From contig NZ_LT607750.1 of assembly GCF_900090235.1 (NCBI RefSeq), forward strand, positions 6,067,001-6,131,000: 64,000 nucleotides of DNA. Reading direction: 5' to 3'. The notes below the pieces were generated by a model that was not told where the DNA came from, did no database searches, and saw nothing but the letters and a program-made list of their open reading frames with translations. A program made the translations under genes and the position numbers. Positions 19,753 to 29,092 of the stretch are shown in pieces (positions within the stretch are counted from its first letter, which is position 1; each line of letters starts with the position of its first letter). The stretch is from Micromonospora echinaurantiaca (GTDB lineage: Bacteria; Actinomycetota; Actinomycetes; Mycobacteriales; Micromonosporaceae).

Positions 19753-20864
19753 GGCTTCTCCTCCTCCCGCGGCGCGGGGCCGAAGCCCTGCACCGCCGGC
19801 GGGTCGTTCGGGACGGCCTGCGCCGGCACGGAGCCGGGCCGGGCCTCCGTGGGCACCGCGCCGCGGACCTCCTGGCCCGGTTCGACGCCGGGCAGCGGCG
19901 CCGGGTTGACGCACCGGTAGCTACGGCCGTCGTGGGCGAGCACCAGCTCGGGCGGCTCGCCGACGCAGGCGTCGATCCGCCGGGCGCAGCGCGGCGCGAA
20001 GGCGCAGCCGTCCGGCCAGGGCAGCACGTCGCGGACCGAGCCGGGGATCGGGTTCAGCCGCTCGCCGCGCCCGGCGTCCAGCCGCGGCACCGAGCCGAGC
20101 AGCCCCACCGTGTACGGGTGCCGCGGCTCGCGGAACAGCGGACGGCGGCGGGCCGTCTCCACCACCCGGCCGGCGTAGAGCACGTTGATGGTGTCGCACA
20201 TGCCGGCGACCACGCCCAGGTCGTGCGTGATCATCACCAGCGCGGTGCCGGAGTCCCGGACCAGCTCCTTGAGCAGCTCCAGGATCTGCGCCTGGATGGT
20301 GACGTCCAGCGCGGTGGTCGGCTCGTCGGCGATCAGCAGCCGGGGCTTGCAGGCCACCGCCATGGCGATCAGGGCGCGCTGGCGCATGCCGCCGGAGAGC
20401 TGGTGCGGGTACTCCTTCAGCCGCCGCTTCGGGTCCGGGATGCCGACCCGGTCCAGCAGCGCCGCCGCCTCCTTGGCCGCCGCCTCGCCCTTCATCCCGC
20501 GGTGCCGGGCGAGCACCTCGGTCACCTGCAGGCCGATCGGAACGACCGGGTTCAGCGAGCTGAGCGGGTCCTGGAAGATCATCGCGATGTCCCGGCCGCG
20601 GATGTCCCGCCGGGACCGGTCGTCGAGCTGGAGCAGGTCGGTGCCGTCGAAGACCGCCTTGCCGCCGACCCGCAGGCCGGGCTGCTTGGGCAGCAGACCC
20701 ATGATGGCCAGCGAGGTGACGCTCTTGCCGCAGCCGGACTCGCCGACCAGGCCGACCACCTCACCGGCGTCGACCGAGAAGGAGACCCCGTCGACGGCGT
20801 GCACGGTGCGCTGACCGCGCCGGGCGAAGGTGACGGAGAGGTCGTCCACTTCGAGCAGAGACAT
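19749..20864 (-). CDS. Oligopeptide/dipeptide ABC transporter ATP-binding protein (DppD/OppD type)
   Basis: 371 residues from ATG 20864. Walker [10 protein letters not shown] is near residue 40, signature LSGGMRQR, Walker B LLIADEP, D-loop TALDVT and switch ITHDLGVV. The C-terminal domain carries [19 protein letters not shown], again four cysteines. A Pro/Ala/Glu-rich tail of about 45 residues is an unusual addition. It pairs with the following DppF-type ATPase. It starts 6 bp downstream of the stop of the DppC-type permease gene. Confidence 0.95.
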   Translation of the reverse strand: MSLLEVDDLSVTFARRGQRTVHAVDGVSFSVDAGEVVGLVGESGCGKSVTSLAIMGLLPKQPGLRVGGKAVFDGTDLLQLDDRSRRDIRGRDIAMIFQDPLSSLNPVVPIGLQVTEVLARHRGMKGEAAAKEAAALLDRVGIPDPKRRLKEYPHQLSGGMRQRALIAMAVACKPRLLIADEPTTALDVTIQAQILELLKELVRDSGTALVMITHDLGVVAGMCDTINVLYAGRVVETARRRPLFREPRHPYTVGLLGSVPRLDAGRGERLNPIPGSVRDVLPWPDGCAFAPRCARRIDACVGEPPELVLAHDGRSYRCVNPAPLPGVEPGQEVRGAVPTEARPGSVPAQAVPNDPPAVQGFGPAPREEEKP

Positions 20865-20870
20865 GCTGAC

Positions 20871-21836
20871 CTACTTCCGCAGCTTCGGGTCGAGGGCCTC
20901 GCGCATCGCCTCACCGAGCAGGGTGAAGCCGAGCGCCGTGATGATGATCGCGACCGCCGGGTAGATCGCCAGCGCCGGCCGGATGCCAAGGTACGGCTGC
21001 GCGTCGGCGAGCATCACGCCCCACTCCGGTACGGCCGTGTCGGGGTTGCCCAGGCCCAGGAAGGAGAGCGCGGCAGCCTCGATGATCGCGGTGGCCAGGG
21101 TCAGCGTGGCCTGCACGATCACCGGGGCGAGCGAGTTCGGCACCACGTGGGTGATGGCGATCTTCGACTTCTTCACGCCCAGCGAGGTGGCCGCCAGCAC
21201 GTAGTCGCTGTGCGACTGGGAGATCATCGAGCCGCGCAGCAGCCGGGCGAAGACCGGCACCGAGACCACACCGACCGCGATCATCACGGTGACCAGGCTC
21301 GCCCCGAGCAGGGCGGCGATGCTCACCGCGAGCAGCAGGCTGGGCAGCGCCAGCATCATGTCGATGACCCGCATCAGGGCGGTGTCGATGGCCCGGCCCC
21401 ACCGGCCGCCCAGCCCGGCCGCGGCGCCGGCGACGCCGCCGACCAGCGCGCCGATGGCCAGACCGATCAGCGTCGAGACCACGCCGACCAGCAGGGTCTG
21501 CCGGGCACCGACGATCATCCGGCTGAACACGTCGCGGCCCTGGTGGTCGTAGCCGAGCCAGTGGTCGCCGGAGGCGCCCGGGATGATGCCCTGCCCCGAC
21601 TTGACCACGCCGTCGCGGATGCCGATCGCGTCGGTCGGCCCGTACGGGACGAAGAACGGCCCGATCACCGCGATCAGCACGAAGAGCACCAGGATGACCG
21701 CGCCGATGATCGCGGCGGGGTTGCGCCGCAGCCGGCGGAACGCCTCCTGCCAGAGGCTGACGCCCCGCTCGTCGTCCCGGGACGCCAGTTCGGCGAGCCG
21801 GTCGATCTTGTCCTTCTTGTTGCTGGTGATCGTCAT
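20871..21836 (-). CDS. Oligopeptide/dipeptide ABC transporter permease (DppC/OppC type)
   Basis: 321 residues from ATG 21836. The N-terminal cytoplasmic segment leads into the OppC N-terminal motif RRLRRNPAAIIGAVIL. The DHWLGYDHQGRDVFSRMIVGAR-type loop (split across residues 90-112) is typical of DppC. The EAA-like coupling motif is YVLAATSLGVKKSKI. About six membrane segments are expected. It overlaps the DppB-type gene by 4 bp (ATGA). Confidence 0.95.
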   Translation of the reverse strand: MTITSNKKDKIDRLAELASRDDERGVSLWQEAFRRLRRNPAAIIGAVILVLFVLIAVIGPFFVPYGPTDAIGIRDGVVKSGQGIIPGASGDHWLGYDHQGRDVFSRMIVGARQTLLVGVVSTLIGLAIGALVGGVAGAAAGLGGRWGRAIDTALMRVIDMMLALPSLLLAVSIAALLGASLVTVMIAVGVVSVPVFARLLRGSMISQSHSDYVLAATSLGVKKSKIAITHVVPNSLAPVIVQATLTLATAIIEAAALSFLGLGNPDTAVPEWGVMLADAQPYLGIRPALAIYPAVAIIITALGFTLLGEAMREALDPKLRK

Positions 21837-22837
21837 CGGACCCTCACCCTCGGGTCGATCAGGCTGTAGGAGAGGTCCACGATGAGGTTCACCAGCACGT
21901 ACACCACCGCGATGATCAGGATGAAGCCCATCAGCACCGGATAGTCGCGCTGGCCGATGGCGTCGTAGATGAAGGCGCCGATGCCGCTGAAGGCGAAGAC
22001 GGTCTCGGTCAGCACCGCGCCGGAGAGCAGGCCGCCGGTGAGCAGACCGATCGAGGTGACCACCGGCAGCATGGCGTTGCGCAGCACGTGCCGGCGGCGG
22101 ACGGTGCGCTCGGTCAGGCCCTTGGCCTCGGCGGTGCGGACGAAGTCCTCGTTGAGCACCTCCAGCACGCTGGCCCGGGTGATCCGGACGATGATCGCCA
22201 GCGGGATGCTGGCCAGCGCGACGCCGGGGAGCACGAGGTGCCAGAGCGCGTCGGCGGCCGCGTCCCACTCGCGGGTCATCAGGCCATCGAGGACGAAGAA
22301 GTTGGTGATCCGGGTGGCACCGAGGGTCGGGTCCTGCCGGCCGCTGGACGGGAACCAGCCGAGGTTCTCCGAGAAGATCGCCTTGAGCACGTAGGCCAGG
22401 AAGAAGACCGGGATGCAGATGCCGATCAGCGAGCCGCCGACCGAGGCGTGGTCGAGCAGCCGGCCGCGGCGGCGGGCGGCCAGGTAGCCCAGCGGGATGC
22501 CGAGCCCGATCGCGATCGCCAGCGCCATCACGGTCAGCTCGACGGTACCCGGGAAGCGCTCCAGGAACTCGGTGGTGACCGCGCGCTTGGTGGAGGTCGA
22601 GGTGCCCAGGTCGAGGCGGATCAGCCGCCGTACGAACCGGCCGTACTGCACCAGGATCGGCTCGTCCAGGCCCATGTTGCGGCGGATGGCGGCACGCATC
22701 TCGGGCGTTCCGCGCTCACCGAGGATGGCGGTCTCGGGACCGCCGGGCAGTCGGCGGAGCCAGATGAAGAGCAGGAGGGAGAGCCCGAACAGCGTCGGTA
22801 TCAGCTGGAGCAGGCGTCTGACGATGAACCGGAACAC
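21833..22837 (-). CDS. Oligopeptide/dipeptide ABC transporter permease (DppB/OppB type)
   Basis: 334 residues from GTG 22837. The N-terminus FRFIVRRLLQLIPTLFGLSL is the standard DppB first membrane helix. The cytoplasmic EAA-type motif is VRTAEAKGLTERTV, and LTGGLLSGAVLTETVF follows. Six membrane segments are expected. It follows the binding-protein gene after 80 bp containing a 15-bp hairpin, so its expression is probably lower than that of the binding protein. Confidence 0.95.
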   Translation of the reverse strand: MFRFIVRRLLQLIPTLFGLSLLLFIWLRRLPGGPETAILGERGTPEMRAAIRRNMGLDEPILVQYGRFVRRLIRLDLGTSTSTKRAVTTEFLERFPGTVELTVMALAIAIGLGIPLGYLAARRRGRLLDHASVGGSLIGICIPVFFLAYVLKAIFSENLGWFPSSGRQDPTLGATRITNFFVLDGLMTREWDAAADALWHLVLPGVALASIPLAIIVRITRASVLEVLNEDFVRTAEAKGLTERTVRRRHVLRNAMLPVVTSIGLLTGGLLSGAVLTETVFAFSGIGAFIYDAIGQRDYPVLMGFILIIAVVYVLVNLIVDLSYSLIDPRVRVR

Positions 22838-22866
22838 GGTGGCCTCGAAAGGGGTGTGCGGAGGGT

Positions 22867-22903
22867 CGCGGGCGGGCGCTGAAGGATCCAGCGCCCGCCC
22901 GCG
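22867..22903 (-). promoter_or_regulatory. Intercistronic hairpin between binding-protein and permease genes
   Basis: A perfect 15-bp stem pairs 22867-22881 with 22889-22903 around a 7-base loop. It lies between the substrate-binding protein stop (22918) and the permease start (22837). No T-run follows on the minus strand. Such hairpins in ABC operons protect the upstream message and/or partly stop transcription, giving an excess of binding protein. Confidence 0.75.
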
Positions 22904-22917
22904 TTCCTTGCGTCAGG

Positions 22918-24582
22918 TCAGGACTTGAACTCGGCGTTGGCGTACCGCTCGTCGGTGAGCGGGCTCGCCTTGACCCCGGTCACGTCCTTGCCGAACACGA
23001 TCGCCGGCGGCGAGTGCGACACCGGGACACCCGGCAGGAAGTCCATGATGGCCTTGTTGATGGCCTTGTACTTCTCGGTCCGGGCCGCGATGTCGGCCGT
23101 GGTGTCGGCGTCCTTGAACTGGTCGAACAGGGCCTTGTTGTTGAAGCCCCACTCGTCCTTCGGCCGGTCGAAGAAGGTGCCGATGAAGTTGTAGCCGTCG
23201 CCGTAGTCACCGGTCCAGCCGAGGAAGTGCAGGTCGTGCTTGTTGCCGGAGGTGGTGGCGTTCAGGTAGTCCGGGCTCCACTTCAGCGGGATGGCCTGGA
23301 CGTTGATGCCGACCGCCTTGAGGTCCGCCGAGAGCAGCTCGAAGATGTCCTTCGGGTTCGGCATGTACGGCCGGGTGACCTCGGTCGGGTAGTGGAACCG
23401 CAGGGTCAGGTTCGTCGCGCCGGCCTCGGCCAGCAGCTGCTTGGCCTTCTCCGGGTTGTAGTCGTACTTGGTGACGTCGCCGTTCCAGCCCTCGACGGTG
23501 TCCGGCATGAAGTTGTCGGCGACCTTGGCGCCCGGGGGCAGCTTCGAGTCGACCAGCGCCTGGCGGTTCAGCGCGTGCGCGATGGCCTGCCGGACCTTGA
23601 TGTCGGCGAGCTTCGGGTTCCCCTTCTGGTTGATCGCCAGGTAGAGGATGTTGAACGCCGGGCGGGTCAGGACGTTGAAGCCCTCGCTCTTCAGCGGCTC
23701 GACGTCGGCCGGGCCGACCAGGTCGTACCCCTGGATGTCGCCGGAGCGCAGCGCCTGCTTGCGCGCGTTCTCGTCGGAGATGGTCTTGAAGATCAGGGTC
23801 TTCAGCTTGGCCTTCTGACCGGCGTAGTCGTCGTTCCGCTCCAGGGTCAGCGTCTTGTTGGCGACGTCCCAGGACTTGAACTTGAACGGACCGGTGCCGG
23901 TCGGGTGCTCCATCGCGTACGACGGGTACTTGATGTCCTCGGCGGTGCCGGTGACGTTGCTGGCGTCGTACTTCTCCAGCGCAGCCGGGCTGTGGATGGA
24001 GAACGACGGCAGCATCAGCGCGGCCGGGATCTTGCTGGAGACCCGGGTGAAGGCCAGGTCGACGGTGGTGGCGTCCTTGGCGGTGCAGGACTTGAAGAGG
24101 CTCGGCGGCAGCTCCGGGTCCTCGTTCTTGGCGAAGCCGCCCATGACGTCCTGCCAGTACGCGGTCACGTCGGGGCTCTGCATGAGGCCCTTGGCGTTGT
24201 ACCAGCGGTCGAAGTTCTTGCAGACGGCCTCGGCGTTGAAGTCGGTGCCGTCGTGGAACTTCACGCCGGAGCGGAGCTTGAAGGTCCACGTCGTGCCGGC
24301 GGCGTCCGGAGTCCAGGACTCGGCGAGCCCGGGAGAGACCTTGGTGCCACCCTCCTCGGGACGGACCAGCGTCTCGAAGACCTGACGCGCGACGCGCAGC
24401 GACTCACCGTCGCTGGCCATGCTCGGGTCGAGCACCTTCGGGTCTCCGGCTACGCCGAAGACGAGGGTGTCCTTCTTGCTACCGCCGGAACTGTCATCGC
24501 GGTTGCTCTCGGCGCAGCCTGCTACCGCGAGGGCCGCGACCGCGACGGCCGCGATCGCGGCCTTCGGCCTGGATGCACGCAT
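22918..24582 (-). CDS. Peptide ABC transporter substrate-binding lipoprotein (DppA/OppA type)
   Basis: 554 residues from ATG 24582. Lipobox LAVAGC puts the lipidated Cys at about residue 22, followed by a Ser/Gly/Lys linker. The family-5 solute-binding signature is present around residue 75-130 (VFETLVRPEEGGTKVSPGLAESW and TWTFKLRSGVKFHDGTDFNA, shown in parts). It binds oligopeptides outside the membrane and delivers them to the permease pair. It is the first gene of the operon, so the promoter should be in 24583-24855. Confidence 0.95.
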   Translation of the reverse strand: MRASRPKAAIAAVAVAALAVAGCAESNRDDSSGGSKKDTLVFGVAGDPKVLDPSMASDGESLRVARQVFETLVRPEEGGTKVSPGLAESWTPDAAGTTWTFKLRSGVKFHDGTDFNAEAVCKNFDRWYNAKGLMQSPDVTAYWQDVMGGFAKNEDPELPPSLFKSCTAKDATTVDLAFTRVSSKIPAALMLPSFSIHSPAALEKYDASNVTGTAEDIKYPSYAMEHPTGTGPFKFKSWDVANKTLTLERNDDYAGQKAKLKTLIFKTISDENARKQALRSGDIQGYDLVGPADVEPLKSEGFNVLTRPAFNILYLAINQKGNPKLADIKVRQAIAHALNRQALVDSKLPPGAKVADNFMPDTVEGWNGDVTKYDYNPEKAKQLLAEAGATNLTLRFHYPTEVTRPYMPNPKDIFELLSADLKAVGINVQAIPLKWSPDYLNATTSGNKHDLHFLGWTGDYGDGYNFIGTFFDRPKDEWGFNNKALFDQFKDADTTADIAARTEKYKAINKAIMDFLPGVPVSHSPPAIVFGKDVTGVKASPLTDERYANAEFKS

Positions 24583-24855
24583 GGTGCTTCACCTCGTCCT
24601 TGGGGGTACGGACAACGTGGTGACAGGGGTCACCGATGTGCGGTGACCTTAGCTTCCGTCCGGGACTGCGGGAAACTCTTGACGAAGCGGTTGGTACCGG
24701 ATCGTGTCTTAACCGATGCGCCCCGCGCCTAAGGCCGTTCCGGACCGCCATCAAAGGGCCGCTTTGTCCGGGTTCAGCGATGCAAATTTGTTACATCGAT
24801 CGTCGCCTGGTTCGCCCACATGTCAGAACACACAGTGGACCCGCGCCGGGTACGC
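24583..24855. other. Upstream region of the peptide-transporter operon
   Basis: 273 bp between the binding-protein start and the recR terminator. It is notably AT-richer near 24780-24800 (gcaaatttgttacatcgatcg is partly visible there), as expected of a promoter reading leftwards. I cannot assign -35 and -10 boxes with confidence, and I see no ORF. Confidence 0.45.
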
Positions 24856-24891
24856 CGATGGCCGGCGCCGGTCACCCGGCGCCGGCCATCG
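24856..24891 (-). terminator. Terminator of the dnaX-ybaB-recR cluster
   Basis: A perfect 16-bp stem pairs 24856-24871 with 24876-24891 around tcac, 7 bp after the recR stop. Confidence 0.8.
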
Positions 24892-24898
24892 CGGAGTT

Positions 24899-25492
24899 TC
24901 AGACGGCCCGACGGCCCTCGAAGGCCCGGCCCAGGGTGATCTCGTCGGCGTACTCCAGGTCGCCGCCGACCGGCAGGCCGCTGGCCAGCCGGGTCACCGC
25001 GATGCCCATCGGCTTCACCATCAGCGCGAGGTACGTCGCGGTCGCCTCGCCCTCGGTGTTCGGGTCGGTGGCCAGGATCAGCTCCCGCACCGCGCCGCCG
25101 CCGAGCCGGGTCATCAGCTCCCGGATGCGCAGATTGTCGGGCCCGATCCCCTCCAGCGGGTTGATCGCCCCGCCGAGCACGTGGTAGCGGCCGCGGAACT
25201 CACCGGTCCGCTCGATCGCCACCACGTCCTTGGGCTCCTCGACCACGCAGAGCACCTCGTCGCTGCGGCGCGGGTCGCGGCAGATCCGGCACTGCTCGCT
25301 CTCGGCGACGTTGTAGCAGGTGGTGCAGAACCGCACCAGCTCCTTGACCTTGCGCAGCGCGCCGGCCAGCCGGTTCACGTCGGCCGGATCGGCGGACAGG
25401 ACGTGGAAGGCGATCCGCTGGGCGCTCTTCGGGCCCACCCCCGGCAGCCGGCCCAGCTCGTCGATCAGGTCCTGGATGGCACCTTCGTACAT
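24899..25492 (-). CDS. recR: Recombination mediator RecR
   Basis: 197 residues from ATG 25492, the usual length. It acts with RecF/RecO to load RecA on gapped DNA. The N-terminal helix-hairpin-helix is [20 protein letters not shown]. The zinc finger has four cysteines in [16 protein letters not shown]. The Toprim domain follows, with [13 protein letters not shown] and [14 protein letters not shown]. The start is 7 bp after the ybaB stop, matching the conserved ybaB-recR pair next to dnaX. Confidence 0.97.
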   Translation of the reverse strand: MYEGAIQDLIDELGRLPGVGPKSAQRIAFHVLSADPADVNRLAGALRKVKELVRFCTTCYNVAESEQCRICRDPRRSDEVLCVVEEPKDVVAIERTGEFRGRYHVLGGAINPLEGIGPDNLRIRELMTRLGGGAVRELILATDPNTEGEATATYLALMVKPMGIAVTRLASGLPVGGDLEYADEITLGRAFEGRRAV

Positions 25493-25499
25493 CGGCCGC

Positions 25500-25832
25500 T
25501 CAGAACCCGGGCAGGCCGAGGCCGCCCATGCCACCGGCGACCGGGCCCATCTTCCGCTCGGTCAGCTCGCGGGCCGCCTCGGCGGCGTTGTGCAGGGCCG
25601 CGACGACCAGGTCTTCCAGGGTCTCCACGTCCTCCGGGTCGACCGCCTTCGGGTCGATCTTGATGCTCTTGACCTCACCGGTGCCGGCCACGGTCGCGGT
25701 CACCAGCCCACCACCGGCGGTGCCGGTCAGCTCGGCCTCGGCGAGCTCGGCCTGCGCCTTGGCGATCTGCTGCTGCATCTTCTGCGCCTGCTTCAGCATC
25801 TGCTGCATGTTCGGCTGTCCACCTGGGCGCAC
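25500..25832 (-). CDS. YbaB/EbfC family nucleoid-associated protein
   Basis: 110 residues from GTG 25832. A Gln-rich amphipathic N-terminal helix ([20 protein letters not shown]) leads into [22 protein letters not shown] and the typical [19 protein letters not shown]. It is a small dimeric DNA-binding protein of the nucleoid, classically linked to dnaX and recR. A Gly/Met-rich tail ([15 protein letters not shown]) ends it, as in actinobacterial relatives. It is 221 bp downstream of dnaX and coupled to recR. Confidence 0.94.
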   Translation of the reverse strand: MRPGGQPNMQQMLKQAQKMQQQIAKAQAELAEAELTGTAGGGLVTATVAGTGEVKSIKIDPKAVDPEDVETLEDLVVAALHNAAEAARELTERKMGPVAGGMGGLGLPGF

Positions 25833-26053
25833 GGGATGGCTCCTTCTCGCACTCGTCTGCTCGGCCGCCGCCCAGCCTAGTCGCCGGGTGTGACCGGCCC
25901 CGCCCCGCTCGCCGCTTCCCCGGCAGCAGGTCCCGGCGCACGATCACGGCACCGATCCCCCGGACGGTCCCGGTCCAGCCGGAACGGGCCGCCGCCACCG
26001 GTGCCGCCGCCCGCCGCGATCCGCCGGCCCGGGCGCTGGGCCCGTGTACCGAC

Positions 26054-28603
26054 CTACCGGGCGTCGAACTCGTCGATCTTCTCGGCGCCGAACGCCTCGC
26101 GGAGCAGCCGGACCGCCTGCTCCTCGCTCGACTCCCGGGCGGTCTTCTCGTCGATGACCTCGTCCAGCGGCTCGTCACCCGGGTCGAAACCCTCGTAGAC
26201 CGGGGTCGCCGGGGCCGCCGGCCGGGCCGCGCCGGGCCGCACCGGCCCGTCGTAGTCCGGGTCGTACGGCGGCTCACCGGCCCAGTCGGCGTCCGCGGTC
26301 TGCCGGGCCCCCTTGTCGGTACGCGCACCACGCCCGGCCGCAGCCGCCCGGGCCGCCGCGATGGCGCTGCTCACCGGGGCGCCGCCGGTGTTGGCCGGTG
26401 GCTGCCCGGCGGTGGGCTGCCGGGGGGCGCTCGCCGGGGCCGCGGGTGCGGCGGTCGACGGGGCCGCGGGGGCCGGGCCGCCGGACGGGGTGCCACCCGG
26501 GCCGGCCGGAGATCCGCCGCCGGACGGGGCACCGCCGGGACGGGCCGCCTCGGGCCAGTCGCCCGCCGGCTCGGCGTTCCCGCCGGCCGGTGCCGCGCCG
26601 GAGCCGCCCGGCCGGGCCGGCTCGGGCCACTCCTCGTCGTCGCCCGGGGCGGCACCCGCACCGCCGGACCGTCCGCCGCCGGCCCGGGGAACGGTCGGCG
26701 GCGGCGCGCTCGGCTTGGCTGCCGGCCGGGCCGGGGCGGGCGCGGAAGCGGTCGGCGCCGCCGCGCGGGGGCCGGAGAGCGACACGCCGCCCCGCTCGCC
26801 GGCCACCTCGCAGCGGATCTGCCAGCGCCCGCCCAACTCCTCGTAGAGCGCGTCGGTGAGCACCGCCGCGTGGTCGGACATCATCTTGGCCAGCACCGCC
26901 GACTTCACGGTCAGCACCAGCGTGTCGTCGTCGAGGTCGCGGACCACCGCGTCGCGCATCAGCGCCGCGATCCGCTTGTTGGTCCGGTTGACCTTGCCGA
27001 CCACCTCGGGCCAGACCCGGCGTACCGCGACCGCGTCGAGCGCGCCGGGAGCCGACGCGCCGGGGCGGGGCGGCTCGGGGGTGGCCGGGTCGGGCATCAC
27101 CGCCTCCGGGCGCACCGCCCGCCGGGCGGCGGGTGGGGTGGCGTCGTCGACCGGCGCGTCGGCGGGATGCGCCGCCGGGCGGGCAACTCCGGCCGCCATC
27201 GGCGCGGGCGAACCGGCCGCGCCGGCGCCGGGAGCCGGGTGCGGGGCGGTCGCCGAGGTTCCGGGGGCGGCAGCCGCCGGCGTGCCGGCGGTCTCCGGGT
27301 GCGGCGCGGCGGCAGCCGCGGACGGGGCGGGCGGCGCCGGGCGTACGGCCGGGACGTCGGCGACCGGCGCGGCGCTGGCGACCGGCGCGGCGCTGGCGAC
27401 CGGCGCGGCGCTGGCGGCGGCCGGGGCCAGGTCGGCACCGCCCAGGGTGAGCCGGCGCTCCATCCGTTCCAGGCGCTGGAGCAGGCCGCCGGTCGAGTCG
27501 TCGGCGCCGGGCAGCAGCATCCGGGCGCAGATCAGCTCCAGCAGCAGCCGGGGCGCGGTGGTGCCGCGCATGTCCACCAGCCCGTTGTGCACGATGTCGG
27601 CGCAGCGGGACAGCGTGCCCGGGCCGAGCCGCTGGGCCTGCGCGGTCATCCGCTCGATCTGGTCGGCCGGGCCGTCGATCAGGCCCTTGGCGGCGGCGTC
27701 CGGCACCTGCTGGAGCACGATCAGGTCGCGCAGCCGCTCCAGCAGGTCGGAGGCGAAGCGGCGCAGGTCGTGGCCGGCCTCGGCCACCCGGTCGACGGTG
27801 GCGTACGCGGCCGCGCCGTCACCGGCGGCCAGCGCGTCGCACATCTCGTCGATCAGCGCCGAGTCGGTGACGCCGAGCAGCGCGGCGGCCCGGGAGTAGC
27901 TGATCCCCTCCGGGCCGGCGCCCGCGATGAGCTGGTCGAGCACGGAGAGGCTGTCCCGCATGCTGCCGCCACCGGCGCGCACCACCAGCGGAAAGACCGC
28001 CGGCTCGACCTTGACCCCCTCTGCCTCGCAGAGCTGCTCCAGGTACGGCCGGACCACCTTCGGTGGGAACAGCCGGAACGGGTAGTGGTGGGTCCGCGAC
28101 TTGATCGTGCCGAGGACCTTCTCCGGCTCAGTGGTGGCGAAGATGAACTTGACGTACTCCGGTGGCTCCTCGACCAGCTTGAGCAGGGCGTTGAAGCCGG
28201 CCGACGAGACCATGTGCGCCTCGTCGATGATATAGATCTTGAAGCGGCTGCGGGCCGGCGCGAAGAACGCCTTCTCGCGCAGCTCGCGGGCGTCGTCGAC
28301 GCCACCGTGGCTGGCCGCGTCGATCTCGATGACGTCGATCGACCCGCCGCCGTCAGGGGCCAGCGAGCGGCAGGACTCGCACTGCCCGCACGGCTCGGGG
28401 GTGGGGCCCTGCTCACAGTTGAGCGAGCGGGCCAGGATCCGGGCGCTGGAGGTCTTGCCGCAGCCGCGCGGGCCGGAGAAGAGGTAGGCGTGGTTGAGCC
28501 GGCCGCTGCGCAGCGCCTGCGACAGCGGCTCGGTGACCTGCTCCTGGCCGATCATCTCGGCGAAGGTGCGCGGCCGGTACTTGCGGTAGAGCGCCAGCGC
28601 CAC
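26054..28603 (-). CDS. dnaX: DNA polymerase III subunits gamma/tau
   Basis: 849 residues from GTG 28603, behind a gaggagg motif 10 nt upstream. It is the clamp-loader ATPase. The family N-terminus ALYRKYRPRTFAEMIGQ is followed by Walker A GPRGCGKT at 44-51, zinc ligands C63, C72, C75 and C78, DEAHM (Walker B) and the sensor region FIFATTEPEKVLGTIKSRT-type sequence. Residues 1-370 form the AAA+ and collar domains. The rest is a long Ala/Pro/Gly-rich tau-like extension with three exact copies of an 18-bp repeat. I see no A-rich slippery site, so a frameshifted gamma form is not supported. The extension is longer than in mycobacteria. The SRP RNA gene lies about 185 bp upstream. Confidence 0.96.
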   Translation of the reverse strand: MALALYRKYRPRTFAEMIGQEQVTEPLSQALRSGRLNHAYLFSGPRGCGKTSSARILARSLNCEQGPTPEPCGQCESCRSLAPDGGGSIDVIEIDAASHGGVDDARELREKAFFAPARSRFKIYIIDEAHMVSSAGFNALLKLVEEPPEYVKFIFATTEPEKVLGTIKSRTHHYPFRLFPPKVVRPYLEQLCEAEGVKVEPAVFPLVVRAGGGSMRDSLSVLDQLIAGAGPEGISYSRAAALLGVTDSALIDEMCDALAAGDGAAAYATVDRVAEAGHDLRRFASDLLERLRDLIVLQQVPDAAAKGLIDGPADQIERMTAQAQRLGPGTLSRCADIVHNGLVDMRGTTAPRLLLELICARMLLPGADDSTGGLLQRLERMERRLTLGGADLAPAAASAAPVASAAPVASAAPVADVPAVRPAPPAPSAAAAAPHPETAGTPAAAAPGTSATAPHPAPGAGAAGSPAPMAAGVARPAAHPADAPVDDATPPAARRAVRPEAVMPDPATPEPPRPGASAPGALDAVAVRRVWPEVVGKVNRTNKRIAALMRDAVVRDLDDDTLVLTVKSAVLAKMMSDHAAVLTDALYEELGGRWQIRCEVAGERGGVSLSGPRAAAPTASAPAPARPAAKPSAPPPTVPRAGGGRSGGAGAAPGDDEEWPEPARPGGSGAAPAGGNAEPAGDWPEAARPGGAPSGGGSPAGPGGTPSGGPAPAAPSTAAPAAPASAPRQPTAGQPPANTGGAPVSSAIAAARAAAAGRGARTDKGARQTADADWAGEPPYDPDYDGPVRPGAARPAAPATPVYEGFDPGDEPLDEVIDEKTARESSEEQAVRLLREAFGAEKIDEFDAR
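27361..27414 (-). repeat. 18-bp in-frame tandem repeat inside dnaX
   Basis: Three perfect copies of an 18-bp unit (27361-27378, 27379-27396, 27397-27414) encode repeated Ala-Ser-Ala-Ala-Pro-Val in the low-complexity part of dnaX. Copy number can change without breaking the frame. Confidence 0.95.
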
Positions 28604-28789
28604 TCGTCCCGCCTCCTCTCGACCGAGCCATTCTGCGCCGGTCCGCCCCGGCTGACCACCCACCCCGCCGGGCCCGGGGCCGTCGTCGCGGCTGATCGAC
28701 ACGATCTCGGGGACAGGGCGGTTTCGCGGTGCCCGGGACACCGTCGGATCGCCGATACGGCGAGGGTAGCGGGGCCGGCAGACAGAAAG

Positions 28790-28875
28790 GCCCCCCGTGC
28801 ACCCGTCAGAGCCCGCTTATCCTTGCTGCCTTCCGGCCCTGGGGAGGTTCACGAGATGCACGCCGCACGGGGGGT
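28790..28875 (-). ncRNA. ffs: Signal recognition particle RNA, small (4.5S) type
   Basis: The minus strand contains ccagggccggaaggcagcaa, the conserved apical domain (CCGGAAGGxAGCA) of bacterial SRP RNA. The ends close into a hairpin: 28791-28800 pairs perfectly with 28865-28874. The strand is fixed by the conserved loop sequence. Ends are estimated from the closing stem and may be off by several bases. Its place beside dnaX and a tRNA-Ser gene is usual in actinobacteria. The RNA binds Ffh to target membrane proteins. Confidence 0.92.
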
Positions 28876-28957
28876 GCGTCAAGCGTACCCGACCGCGGGG
28901 CGGTCCACCGGGGGTGGTGGGGTGGGCGATCCGGCGGGGACCTGTATCCTGTTCGGC

Positions 28958-29042
28958 GGAGGATTCGCCTAGAGGCCTAGGGCGCACGCTTGGAAAGCGT
29001 GTTGGGTTAACACCCTCACGAGTTCGAATCTCGTATCCTCCG
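28958..29042 (+). tRNA. tRNA-Ser (anticodon GGA)
   Basis: Acceptor arms ggaggat (28958-28964) and atcctcc (29035-29041) pair perfectly, with discriminator G at 29042. The anticodon stem cacgc/gcgtg encloses loop ttGGAaa, reading UCC/UCU serine codons. A long variable arm (gttgggttaacaccctcac) is typical of tRNA-Ser. The T arm has gttcgaatc. CCA is not encoded. A strong terminator follows. Confidence 0.96.
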
Positions 29043-29056
29043 CTCGCCAGAGCAGC

Positions 29057-29092
29057 ACGAAGGGCCGGTCCCGTGCGGGACCGGCCCTTCGT
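29057..29092 (+). terminator. Terminator after tRNA-Ser(GGA)
   Basis: A perfect 16-bp stem pairs 29057-29072 with 29077-29092 around gtgc, beginning 14 bp after the tRNA. Confidence 0.85.

Noticed and set aside
26054..28603. Programmed frameshift producing a gamma form of DnaX
   Set aside because: No A-rich slippery heptamer is present in this GC-rich gene.
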